DNA of 42,026 nt from JBCBSS01 sp039819065 (GTDB taxonomy: Bacteria > Bacteroidota > Bacteroidia > Cytophagales > Cyclobacteriaceae): positions 1 through 42,026 of the forward strand of contig JBCBSS010000057.1 of NCBI GenBank assembly GCA_039819065.1. The letters run 5' to 3'. The notes below the pieces were generated by a model. That model saw nothing but the letters and a program-made list of their open reading frames with translations, had not been told where the DNA came from and searched no databases. This document shows, in pieces, positions 24,975 through 33,164 of the stretch. The position numbers and the translations under genes are program-made. Every line of letters begins with the position of its first letter. Position 1 is the first letter of the stretch.

Positions 24975-25147
24975 GCGTCCTCCTGAAAGGAACTTATTGG
25001 TGTCGGGCAGGACAGTGATTCAGAGCATTTACTTTTAAGACAAGAAGAATAGGCCTTGCTAAATCCTCTTTGAGATAACAGCTGCTTTTCGCAACAACAG
25101 CCCGGATTCTACTGTTAGCCACTAAGACTCTTTCAGAGTGACAAAGC
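24975..25147 (-). repeat. Two-hairpin dispersed repeat, unit 5
   Basis: A 173-bp unit in the same orientation as those at 13.4-13.7 kb. The A hairpin (24975-25013) has TCCTGAAAGGA then ACTTATTGGTGTCGGGCAG. The B hairpin (25110-25147) has TAGCCACTAAGA and CTCTTTCAGAG. The interior contains GAGATAACAGCTGC, related to the GAGATAGCCGC of unit 3. It lies in the gene-free stretch 24836-25301 between convergent genes, flanked by heptad-repeat blocks. Confidence 0.8.
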
Positions 25148-25206
25148 GTGTAGGTTTTGCTACGACTATCTTATATTGCTTCGATTGGTCGTGAACACTT
25201 TTGCTT

Positions 25207-25307
25207 ACTGCTATTTGCCTACTGCCTACTTTTCTATGTTTAAAGGAGAGTGAACAACAGAGAAAACTTACCACTAATTACTGACTACCAATTACTAAAT
25301 ACTACTT
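25207..25307 (-). repeat. Degenerate heptad repeats (ACT every 7 bp)
   Basis: At 25266, 25273, 25280, 25287, 25294 and 25301 the bases are ACT, ACT, ACT, ACC, ACT, ACT, exactly 7 bp apart, with variable bases between. A shorter run with ACT at 25207, 25221 and 25228 keeps the spacing with one miss. Reversed, the pattern equals the AGT heptads at 24839-24894. The last heptad overlaps the stop codon of the SDR gene. Confidence 0.55.
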
Positions 25308-26108
25308 AAACGGAGAATCAGGTTCTTTAGCCATTACATTGTAGACCATTTTATCCATCATGCCTGGGAACCACTTGTTCAAAAAGACGGTTAGCTTGCC
25401 TTGACCGGTCAGGATAAGGAACTTCTTTCTTTTGATAGTCGCCTTATAGATATGTCTTGCGCATTCTTCGGCTGACATCATTTTGCCTTCATCCCTTGGG
25501 GACTCTCCTTGCGATGAGCCGTCTTTGGTAAGCGAGGATTTACGAATGTTGGAAGCGGTGAATCCCGGACATGCCGTTAGCACATGCACCCCTTTTTTCA
25601 GCATTTCCGTTCTAAGTACTTCCAGAAAGCCCTGGAGCGCGAACTTGGAGGCAGAATAACCTGTCCTACCCGGTAAACCTCTAAAGCCAGCAATGGATGA
25701 AATGCCAATAACAGATCCTTTGTTCTCTAGAATGGATGGTAAGCAGTATTTAGTGGCGTACAATGCACCATAGAAGTTTACATCCATTACTTGCTTAACC
25801 ACATCGAGGTCAACATCCTCAAAAATGGCCCTCATGGTGATGCCTGCATTATTGATAAGCACATCGATCTTGCCGAAGTGCTTGATAGTCTCTTCCGCTA
25901 CCCTTTTGTTGTCCTCTTTGATACTCACATCTGCTTGCAAGGCCAACACCTCAATGCCCTTGTCTTCTAGTGCAGCAGCTACATCGTCAAGTGCTGCTTT
26001 TTTTCTACCTGTAATCACGATTTTTGACCCCTTCTGCCCATATTCTTCAGCCAAGGCTTTGCCTATACCGGACGAACCGCCTGTGATTACTACTACTTTA
26101 TCTTTCAT
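25302..26108 (-). CDS. Short-chain dehydrogenase/reductase
   Basis: A 268-residue classical SDR oxidoreductase using NAD(P)H. The cofactor loop TGGSSGIGKA is at 9-18, with Arg-Lys-Lys after the second strand (TGRKKAA) suggesting NADP preference. NNAG is at about 86-89, the catalytic Ser at 137 or 138 (GISSIAG), Tyr151 and Lys155 in YSASK. The C-terminal region has a basic stretch (TIKRKKFLILTGQGKL) and a hydrophobic end with WFPGMMDKMVYN, as in membrane-associated SDRs acting on lipids. It is divergent from the acyltransferase gene at 26261. Substrate unknown; a lipid substrate is inference from neighbours. Confidence 0.88.
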   Translation of the reverse strand: MKDKVVVITGGSSGIGKALAEEYGQKGSKIVITGRKKAALDDVAAALEDKGIEVLALQADVSIKEDNKRVAEETIKHFGKIDVLINNAGITMRAIFEDVDLDVVKQVMDVNFYGALYATKYCLPSILENKGSVIGISSIAGFRGLPGRTGYSASKFALQGFLEVLRTEMLKKGVHVLTACPGFTASNIRKSSLTKDGSSQGESPRDEGKMMSAEECARHIYKATIKRKKFLILTGQGKLTVFLNKWFPGMMDKMVYNVMAKEPDSPFK

Positions 26109-26260
26109 CTTGCTTTTATGACTATCCTATTAGAAGTCGCTAAGTTAAAGGAGTTCGATGCAAAACCACAAAAAACCTGTCAATCACCGAATCATGAAGC
26201 AATACCTACGATTCGAGGAAATAAAGTCGAATCAGCTATTTTTGCCATTATTTTTTAAAC

Positions 26261-27115
26261 ATGATATTGATTAAGCTCCTTTCACGCCTTCCGCTTTTTA
26301 TCCTTTATGGTATTTCAACATTGACTTACCTCGTTATCTATTACATCGTAGGCTACAGGAAAAAAGTGGTTTTTAATAATATCAGAAACGCATTTCCTGA
26401 TAAGAACGAAAAAGAGGTTAAAGCACTGGCCAAACAGTTCTACAAGAACTTCACGGACTTTATCGTGGAGGTGTTGAAAGAAGTGACTATTTCGAAAGAA
26501 GAGCTGAACAAACGGGTTCAATTTAAGAATACGGAAGAAGTAGAACGATTTCACTCCGAAGGTAAATCCATCGTGATTTTAGCGACACATCAATTCAACT
26601 GGGAATGGGCTTTGGTAGCAGGCTGTGCGCAGTTGCCTTTCCCATTTGATGCCATTTACAAACCGCTTAGTAATCCCAAGTTCGAAAAGTTGATGTACGA
26701 TACGCGCTCGCGTTTTGGCGGTAATCCCATACCTAAGGATAATGCCCTGATGGAGATTATGAAAACCGCGAAGCGCTTAAAGGCAGTGGCCATAAATGCT
26801 GACCAAGTACCAACACGGCAGAATAAAGACCTTTACTGGACTAAGTTTCTCAACCAAGACACCGCTTTTTTCTCTGGCTCAGAGCGTATTCCAAAGCTTA
26901 CTAAGTATCCTGTTTTCTTTTTAGGTGTTAGAAAGGTGAAGCGAGGCTACTATGAGGTAGAATTGATCAAACTAGGAGAAGCACCGTATCAAAAGGACGG
27001 CTTTGGGATTCTGGATGCCTATGTAAAAGCTTCAGAAGAACTAATCCTTCAAGACCCAACCGGATGGCTTTGGTCACACAAGCGCTGGAAATATAAGAAG
27101 CCCCTTTACGCTTGA
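26261..27115 (+). CDS. LpxL/HtrB-family lysophospholipid or lipid A acyltransferase
   Basis: A 284-residue membrane-associated acyltransferase. An N-terminal hydrophobic segment (about 8-30) precedes the catalytic motif His110-x4-Glu115 in ATHQFNWEWAL, diagnostic of the LpxL/LpxM superfamily. The later region with INADQVPTRQNK and TAFFSGSERIPKLTKYP (about 178-220) matches the conserved second and third blocks. These enzymes transfer acyl chains to lipid A precursors at the inner membrane; in Bacteroidota some relatives acylate other lipids, including ornithine or sulfonolipid-type lipids. The 3' end overlaps the convergent hydrolase gene by 10 bp. Family sure, substrate open. Confidence 0.87.
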   Translation: MILIKLLSRLPLFILYGISTLTYLVIYYIVGYRKKVVFNNIRNAFPDKNEKEVKALAKQFYKNFTDFIVEVLKEVTISKEELNKRVQFKNTEEVERFHSEGKSIVILATHQFNWEWALVAGCAQLPFPFDAIYKPLSNPKFEKLMYDTRSRFGGNPIPKDNALMEIMKTAKRLKAVAINADQVPTRQNKDLYWTKFLNQDTAFFSGSERIPKLTKYPVFFLGVRKVKRGYYEVELIKLGEAPYQKDGFGILDAYVKASEELILQDPTGWLWSHKRWKYKKPLYA

Positions 27116-28005
27116 TCCATTTTCATTGATGACAGAAACTGATCATAGGCCTTTAATACCTGATCAGGATATTCTAGCGTAGGATAATGCCCTGTCTCTT
27201 CACTGAGTTCTAGCAGCAAGGAGTTAGGTAGTAAAGTCTTCCAGGTCTTGATGACACCATCACCGACAAGGTGATCAGAGGTAGAATTGATTAGGCACAA
27301 TGGAATGGTGGCTTTAGTCAGTGCGCCAACCCACCGGTCTCGGTTTTCTTTGCGCTCGGTTAAATACTTTATCACCTCAGGTACCCGCTTGTGTCCATCA
27401 TCATGAGTGAGCAATGTCCAGTACTCTTTCATTTCCTCTTCCGTCGGTTTGGTTTTAGGTCCAAACGTAGCGGAGAAGTTTTTCTTGAACATGCCGTAAG
27501 GAGAAGGAAAAACGCGTGCCATAGTAGCACCGAATTTTGTCAATAGGAATTTTTGCATGCCCGTGGTTTTGGTGGCTTCCGGGAAAAGACCACCATTAAT
27601 AAAGCAGCCAGAGAGTAATTGTAATCTCCTTTCTACCAATAGATAATCTTTTTCCGTACCATATCTGGCAATGAGCTCTTGCCCCACCGTGCTGCCATAG
27701 GCATGGGCAAGAATATGGAATTCGTTCACCTCAAAGTGTTCTAACACAGATTCTATGAGATCGGTCAGCCAGAATATAGAATAGGAGCCCTTAGGTTTGT
27801 CAGAGAAACCTGAACCAGGTAGATCAGGGGCGATTAAGGTAAACCGTTTACTTAAGTCATTCCAGACCTTATGCCAACCCCACGAAGCGGTCGGATAAGC
27901 ATGCAAAAGTAACAGAAATGGCCCTTGCCCTTCATGTACACAGAACAGTCTATTCGAGCCTAGTGTGAGGTAGCTTCCTTTGTTTTTCCATTCTGACAGA
28001 CGCAT
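27106..28005 (-). CDS. Alpha/beta hydrolase with alanine at the nucleophile position
   Basis: A 299-residue alpha/beta-hydrolase-fold protein; the ATG at 28005 is taken as start (a TTG two codons earlier is the longer option). The oxyanion strand LLLHAYPTASWGW, the loop PDLPGSGFSDKP, the late acid (NSTSDHLVG) and the base (ETGHYPTLEYPD) are all present. At the nucleophile elbow the sequence is LAHAYGSTVG, with Ala102 (codon GCC) where Ser or Asp is required. Related MEST-like hydrolases have SHDYGD here. Either it is a non-catalytic binding protein or it uses another residue. It lies downstream of the lactonase gene, separated by the 144-bp hairpin. Confidence 0.8.
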   Translation of the reverse strand: MRLSEWKNKGSYLTLGSNRLFCVHEGQGPFLLLLHAYPTASWGWHKVWNDLSKRFTLIAPDLPGSGFSDKPKGSYSIFWLTDLIESVLEHFEVNEFHILAHAYGSTVGQELIARYGTEKDYLLVERRLQLLSGCFINGGLFPEATKTTGMQKFLLTKFGATMARVFPSPYGMFKKNFSATFGPKTKPTEEEMKEYWTLLTHDDGHKRVPEVIKYLTERKENRDRWVGALTKATIPLCLINSTSDHLVGDGVIKTWKTLLPNSLLLELSEETGHYPTLEYPDQVLKAYDQFLSSMKMDQA

Positions 28006-28057
28006 GGTCAAATGTTTAAGTTATAACCTGTTTTTATAATAATGCCAGTAGAATCTG

Positions 28058-28201
28058 AAGCAAAACAAGATAAAAACTGTCTTTTCGAACTTGAGAGAAA
28101 TCTTTCTTAGTAAAGCCAAAAGAAATAACAGTAACTGATACTTTAAGAAGAAAGATATCTCCGTTTCACTGCGATATGACAGTTTTTATCTTGTTTTGCT
28201 T
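28058..28201. mobile_element. 144-bp MITE-like long hairpin
   Basis: Perfect 24-bp terminal inverted repeats (28058-28081 and 28178-28201; the left arm begins AAGCAAAACAAGATAAAAAC) bound a 96-bp interior. The interior has a second pair, 28095-28115 and 28141-28161, matching at 18 of 21 positions, around a 25-nt loop. The whole element can fold into one hairpin. No ORF and no clear target duplication are seen. It lies between two minus-strand genes. A miniature inverted-repeat element fits best; an unusual terminator or processing hairpin is the alternative. Confidence 0.6.
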
Positions 28202-28222
28202 TTTCTCAAATCTGACCGAATT

Positions 28223-29293
28223 CTATAAGTCATGATCACAAGTACACTTTAGCAGTTTAGACTCTGACACACTACCTATATACAGCGTTTTCCCCTGTTG
28301 CAAGACTGTACTCGCACCGGATATCCCGTCTCCGGAATCGCTGTACACCTCATCCATCTCATAGCCGTTCGAAGACCGTTTCACTTTGATGATCTGAGAT
28401 GGTGATCCTTTTTCTGGGTTCTTCAGATGCTTGGAGAGTGCCATCAGGTTGGGCTGGACAGCAATCCATAACTCACCCTTGCCGTTAACAAAAATGTTAT
28501 CCATGCCTACCCTGCCCTCTATGCTATCAATGTGTTTTAGCGATCCATTATTTACGTTACGTTTATATACGTTCAATTTTCCTGCTATTGTTTCAGCAAC
28601 GTATAACTCATCTCCATTAATGCTCAACGCGATACCATTGGGAAAGCGGAGTTTGTCCGCCACAATCTGTGCTTCTTTTCCGTCGTAATACACCACATTG
28701 CCTGACTTCCTCCTTAAGAATACATCAAGGCTGCGGCTCGACTTAGTGCGCGAAGCACCATCGTTAGTAAGGTAGAATTTTCTTGGGCCTACAGCTAGAA
28801 TGCCGTTGGGAGAAACAGAATGTTCATGCTCAACACGGTCTTCATGGATGAGTTGCTGACCTTTCGTAACCCTGAATACCTCAACCGTATGTGTTCCATC
28901 TTGACGATGGTTATTGGTGAAAAGCCATGTGGCCGTATCATTTTGAAATAAGCTCAAACCATGAGGGTGAAAATCCTTCAATTGAGGAGGAGTAATGTCA
29001 GTAGGTATTGCAGTAGCGTCTGAAATGTCAAGCTGATAAACCTTCCCCGAATTCACCTCTTCGTCTACCGCCCATTGGTTATAACTGATGAAATAAATAG
29101 TGTTTTGATCTTGATCGAATTGCAAAGCTTCTGTACCTGGTACCTCAGCAATATTGATGCATTCTCCGTCGAAGTGGGATGTTATGGTCTTAAATGCACC
29201 GAGGCCATGGATCACGAACAGCGTGTATCCGGAGGCCATTACCGTAAATGCCAATACAGCCATGACTAGTTTTTTTCGCTTCGGATTGATCAC
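28223..29293 (-). CDS. Paraoxonase/arylesterase-like lactonase
   Basis: A 356-residue six-bladed beta-propeller of the paraoxonase (PON) type, membrane-anchored or exported through the N-terminal helix (about 9-31). Calcium and catalytic positions of PON1 have counterparts: GTEALQFD (Glu53), HPHGLSLF (His115), VSPNGILAV (Asn168), RFPNGIALS (Asn224) and MDNIFV (Asp269/Asn270). Cysteines in DGECINI and in the final LKCTCDHDL suit the PON disulfide joining N- and C-terminus. PON enzymes hydrolyse lactones and aryl esters. The start is a GTG at 29293; an ATG ten codons later would cut off the charged start of the anchor. Divergent from hpnN. Confidence 0.8.
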   Translation of the reverse strand: MINPKRKKLVMAVLAFTVMASGYTLFVIHGLGAFKTITSHFDGECINIAEVPGTEALQFDQDQNTIYFISYNQWAVDEEVNSGKVYQLDISDATAIPTDITPPQLKDFHPHGLSLFQNDTATWLFTNNHRQDGTHTVEVFRVTKGQQLIHEDRVEHEHSVSPNGILAVGPRKFYLTNDGASRTKSSRSLDVFLRRKSGNVVYYDGKEAQIVADKLRFPNGIALSINGDELYVAETIAGKLNVYKRNVNNGSLKHIDSIEGRVGMDNIFVNGKGELWIAVQPNLMALSKHLKNPEKGSPSQIIKVKRSSNGYEMDEVYSDSGDGISGASTVLQQGKTLYIGSVSESKLLKCTCDHDL

Positions 29294-29426
29294 GAATGAA
29301 ATTAAGAAAATAATTCAGTTGACGATACACAGAATTAAGAAACTAAACAGGTAGTAACAAGCAAATGAAACTCCTTTTCGTATTTTTAACCAAAGCTTAT
29401 CTGTAGCGTCCACTTTGTGCTAGCCA

Positions 29427-32036
29427 ATGGCTGAAAAGATACAACAACAAATACTTGAGAGAACGACCGGTTTGGTCAATCGCTTTGCTTACGGCATCAT
29501 TATTTTCTACGTTATCATGGCGGCTTTGGCTGCTTACTACACCATCAACCATATTGGCGTGAATAGCAATACGGCCGAGATGTTTGACTCAGAGCTGCCC
29601 TTTAGAAAGACTAGAGATCAGTACAAAGCCACTTTTCCATTAACGGAGGATAATTTTATCATTTTCGTAGACCACCCAACACCGGAGATGGCTGCGGCGG
29701 TAGCAGATTCTATAGTGGAACAGCTTAGAGCAGAACCTGAGTATTTTGAGGACATTTATCTACCCGGAGCAGATGAATTCTTCAAAAAGAACCAGCTTCT
29801 TTTCCTGGATACAACCGCACTTCAATCGCTTTCCCGTAAGCTGCTCGGCGCGCAGCCTTTGCTGTTCAATCTCAGTCAGGATCACAGCATAAGAGGGCTT
29901 ATGTCGATAATGGTGAGGGTGTTAGAATCAGAGCAAGGAGCTAGTAGAGCGGATGCATGGGACCCCATGTTTGCGGCCATGGACACTACGATTAATGCTC
30001 ACTTGCGTGGCGCATTACATATCGTGTCCTGGCAAGACGTATTTCGGGGGGAACCCACACCAGACGAACAACGCCGTAAGTTCATACAAGTGAAACCGAA
30101 ACTTGATTACGACCGCTTGCTACCAGCCAAGCCAGCCATAGAACGTGCGCAGCAAGTAGTGGCTCCTTATCGTCATGGGGAAACGGTGGTGCGCATTACC
30201 GGCAAAAAGGCCATGACCTTTGAAGAGATGAGGAGTGTGACAGATGGTGCTACACAGGCGGGCATATTGGCCTTAATCATGGTAAGCATCATCATTTGGG
30301 TAGGACTAAGGTCGCTAAGACTGATAGCCGCTACCCTGATTACTCTGATCATAGGCCTTTTGTTGACAGCAGGTTTCAGTGCCTATGCAGTTGGTCAACT
30401 CAATATGATATCCGTGGCATTTGCTGTGCTCTACATTGGATTGGGTGTCGATTATGCTATTCACGTTTGCTTGAGATTTAGAGAACTGCTAGGGCAAGAA
30501 TTTGCCATTCGCAAAGCACTGATCGGCAGCTTACATGATGTTGGCCCGGCACTAATCCTAAGCACCATTTCTACGGCCTTGGGATTCTATGCCTTTATAC
30601 CTACCTCTTTTGCTGGCGTATCTGAGCTAGGCCTTATCGCCGGGACAGGGATGTTTGTAAGCCTGCTCGTTACTACCACCTTACTACCCGCTTTGCTCAA
30701 AGTATTTTCTTTTTCAGAAGTGAAGGCTAACAAGCGCTTAGGCATGCCTAGTTTGGGCAAGCGGACGTTAAAGAAAGATAGAATAATCAGGGTAATCGCG
30801 TTGGGAGTTGGGCTCATCACGATAGCCTTCATGCCCTATGTCAAATTTGATTACGACCCCATTAACCTGAGAGATCCGGAAAGTGAATCCGTGTCCACGA
30901 TCAAATCGCTCATAGCCTCAGGCTCATTTACGCCCTGGACGATCAATATTATCACGGATAATCAGGAAGAAGCCCTTGAGCTATCGGCACAGTTGAAAAA
31001 CGTCGATAACGTTGATCGTGTGCTTTCAGTTAACAGCTTCATTCCAAAAGACGAGTCCAGCAAAATACCATTGCTAAGAAGCCTTCTATTCGGCTTCTCA
31101 AGAGTACCTCCTTTGCCTACTGATTTTCATGTTGTGCCAGTCGAAGAACAGATCGAATCATTGCAACGGTTTCATGATGTGTTGAGCCAATTCCCAGACC
31201 CATCCCCTCAAATGTCTGGCCTGACTGTACGTCTGGGAAGCTTCCTTCAATCGCTCGGTGGAAAGACAGAAGAAGAAAAAGCATCAAGTATTACCAACTT
31301 GCAACAAAGCTTGTTGCAAACACTCTCGTTAAGCCTCAAGCAATTCAGGCAAGGCCTAACCGCGCAGCAAGTGGCATTGAACACGCTGCCCGACCCTTTA
31401 AAGCTACGGTGGGTTTCGGCTTCGAATCAATTCAGGGTTCAGGTATTTCCTGACAAAAGCATTCAAGACAATCAAGGGTTAAGAGTTTTTGCCAGGGAAG
31501 TTCGGGCTGTGGCACCTCAAGCGACCGGCGATCTCATCACTACCATTAAATCAGGGGATACAGTTATTGCTGCTTTCAGGGATGCCTTTGCTTTTGCATT
31601 TGCCGCTATTACTTTGCTTTTGCTATTGTATTTGAGAAGTGTCAAGTTCACCTTTCTCATTCTCTTCCCGTTACTATTGGCTGGGGCTTTGACAGCGGCG
31701 GCTACAGTCATTTTTGGTATAGAACTGAACTTTGCTAATATCATAGCACTACCTTTGTTGCTAGGGCTAGGCGTTGATAATGGTGTGCATATCGTGCATA
31801 GAGCTCGTAGCGAAGATCAGCCTTTACTTTCACTCACCAATTCTAGTACAGCCAGGGCCATTTTCTTTAGCTCCCTTACCACATTATTTAGCTTTGGCAA
31901 CTTGGCATTTTCCCCTCACAAAGGTACTGCCAGTATGGGTCTATTGCTGACGATTGGGGTGTTGTTTGTATTGATGACCACATTGCTTATCCTACCTGCC
32001 TTTATTGTAGATAGAAGGAAAAGAGAACCTATTTGA
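29427..32036 (+). CDS. hpnN: Hopanoid-associated RND transporter HpnN
   Basis: An 869-residue RND/MMPL-type transporter of the inner membrane. One N-terminal helix (about 20-42) is followed by a large periplasmic domain (about 45-275), a five-to-six-helix block (about 275-430), a second periplasmic domain (about 470-710) and a second helix block. Each block shows the MMPL pattern: FAVLYIGLGVDYAIHVCLRFRE and, in the second, LPLLLGLGVDNGVHIVHRAR. HpnN homologues move hopanoids from inner to outer membrane. The assignment rests on this duplicated architecture and the hopanoid genes that follow. Its end overlaps the convergent hpnA by 8 bp. Confidence 0.87.
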   Translation: MAEKIQQQILERTTGLVNRFAYGIIIFYVIMAALAAYYTINHIGVNSNTAEMFDSELPFRKTRDQYKATFPLTEDNFIIFVDHPTPEMAAAVADSIVEQLRAEPEYFEDIYLPGADEFFKKNQLLFLDTTALQSLSRKLLGAQPLLFNLSQDHSIRGLMSIMVRVLESEQGASRADAWDPMFAAMDTTINAHLRGALHIVSWQDVFRGEPTPDEQRRKFIQVKPKLDYDRLLPAKPAIERAQQVVAPYRHGETVVRITGKKAMTFEEMRSVTDGATQAGILALIMVSIIIWVGLRSLRLIAATLITLIIGLLLTAGFSAYAVGQLNMISVAFAVLYIGLGVDYAIHVCLRFRELLGQEFAIRKALIGSLHDVGPALILSTISTALGFYAFIPTSFAGVSELGLIAGTGMFVSLLVTTTLLPALLKVFSFSEVKANKRLGMPSLGKRTLKKDRIIRVIALGVGLITIAFMPYVKFDYDPINLRDPESESVSTIKSLIASGSFTPWTINIITDNQEEALELSAQLKNVDNVDRVLSVNSFIPKDESSKIPLLRSLLFGFSRVPPLPTDFHVVPVEEQIESLQRFHDVLSQFPDPSPQMSGLTVRLGSFLQSLGGKTEEEKASSITNLQQSLLQTLSLSLKQFRQGLTAQQVALNTLPDPLKLRWVSASNQFRVQVFPDKSIQDNQGLRVFAREVRAVAPQATGDLITTIKSGDTVIAAFRDAFAFAFAAITLLLLLYLRSVKFTFLILFPLLLAGALTAAATVIFGIELNFANIIALPLLLGLGVDNGVHIVHRARSEDQPLLSLTNSSTARAIFFSSLTTLFSFGNLAFSPHKGTASMGLLLTIGVLFVLMTTLLILPAFIVDRRKREPI

Positions 32037-33039
32037 CCAGTCCTTCCTCCTTAAGCCACGCTATGGCCTGTCCTAATGCTTCTTTTACCGATCTTGCTTT
32101 CAGCCCTAGCGCTGCCCTGGTTTTTTGGTTGTCAAACTTCATAATGCCACCAGCCAGTCGAACACCTTCCTTGGAGGCGACAGGTGCTTTGCCTGTGATA
32201 TGATCAGCTATGAATTCTGAAATAACCGCAGTCGTATAACCCAGAAAATAAGGCACTTTTCGGTGTGGCATTTCTTTACCTGTTATTTCTTCCAGCAATG
32301 TCAGTATCTCGCTCAGTTTTAGGTTCTCATTCGATAATAGATACCTATGTCCAGAGATACCTTTATCCGCAGCCAATATGTGCCCTTCAGCCACTTCCTC
32401 TACCGGTGCTAAATTCATGTGGCATTCCATATAAGCCGGTGTTTTGCCGTTTAAGAAATCCATGATCATACGTGTTGGCGGGGTAAGGTTATAGTCTCCC
32501 AGGCCAATAGGAATGGTTGGATTCACGACCACAGCTGGAAGTCCATCTTTCGCGGCTTTTCTGACTGCTTCATCAGCCAACATTTTAGAATGGCTGTACG
32601 GGCCAGCCATTTGCTTCAAAGGAGGTAGTTCAATATCCTCGGTGGTAGCTTCTAGTGATTTTGATCTATAGTCCTTCAGAATGGTTTCAGTAGAGGTATA
32701 CACCAGTTTATGGATGTTATGCTTTTTGGCTTCTTCAAGAATGGTTTTCGTACCCTCGAAATTAACCTCATGAAATACGTTCTTGTCCTTAGCCCACAGG
32801 TTAGGATTGGCAGCCAGATGATAAACATCCTTTGTCCCTTCCATGGCATTAGCCACCAAGGTTTGGTCAAGAATAGAACCTTTAAATACTTCGACTTCCT
32901 TAGGAAACGTACCCTCACTAACGTTAAGGTCTAAGACTTTTACAGGCCTACCTAAATGCAGCAATCTTTGCACGACATGTCTGCCTATGAAGCCAGACCC
33001 ACCTGTTACCAGACTTATGTTGCTATCGTTTTTATCCAT
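32029..33039 (-). CDS. hpnA: Hopanoid-associated sugar epimerase HpnA
   Basis: A 336-residue NAD-dependent epimerase/dehydratase (extended SDR). The dinucleotide loop TGGSGFIG is at 12-19, YHLAANPNLW follows, and the active-site tyrosine and lysine are in GPYSHSKMLADEA. The family HpnA is named from genomic linkage to hopanoid synthesis and is proposed to modify the side-chain sugar; direct biochemistry is limited. ATG 33039 is preferred over an upstream TTG at 33081 because the Rossmann motif then starts at the normal distance. Neighbours are hpnN (convergent, 8-bp overlap) and a divergently transcribed sulfotransferase. Confidence 0.83.
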   Translation of the reverse strand: MDKNDSNISLVTGGSGFIGRHVVQRLLHLGRPVKVLDLNVSEGTFPKEVEVFKGSILDQTLVANAMEGTKDVYHLAANPNLWAKDKNVFHEVNFEGTKTILEEAKKHNIHKLVYTSTETILKDYRSKSLEATTEDIELPPLKQMAGPYSHSKMLADEAVRKAAKDGLPAVVVNPTIPIGLGDYNLTPPTRMIMDFLNGKTPAYMECHMNLAPVEEVAEGHILAADKGISGHRYLLSNENLKLSEILTLLEEITGKEMPHRKVPYFLGYTTAVISEFIADHITGKAPVASKEGVRLAGGIMKFDNQKTRAALGLKARSVKEALGQAIAWLKEEGLVK

Positions 33040-33164
33040 AATATAGCACGGAGTGGCACCTCCAATACTTTTATAAATCAAAGAAAACCAAATTTTTAAG
33101 CTCCCAAAGTGCTTGGTTAAATAAGTATAGGCATAAATTAGTATCTCACGACCCTAACCCTTAA

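Noticed and set aside
26237..26244. TATTTTTG, a full match to the TAnnTTTG promoter element before the acyltransferase gene
   Set aside because: No TTTG-type -33 element lies at the right distance, and such AT-rich 8-mers are common by chance.
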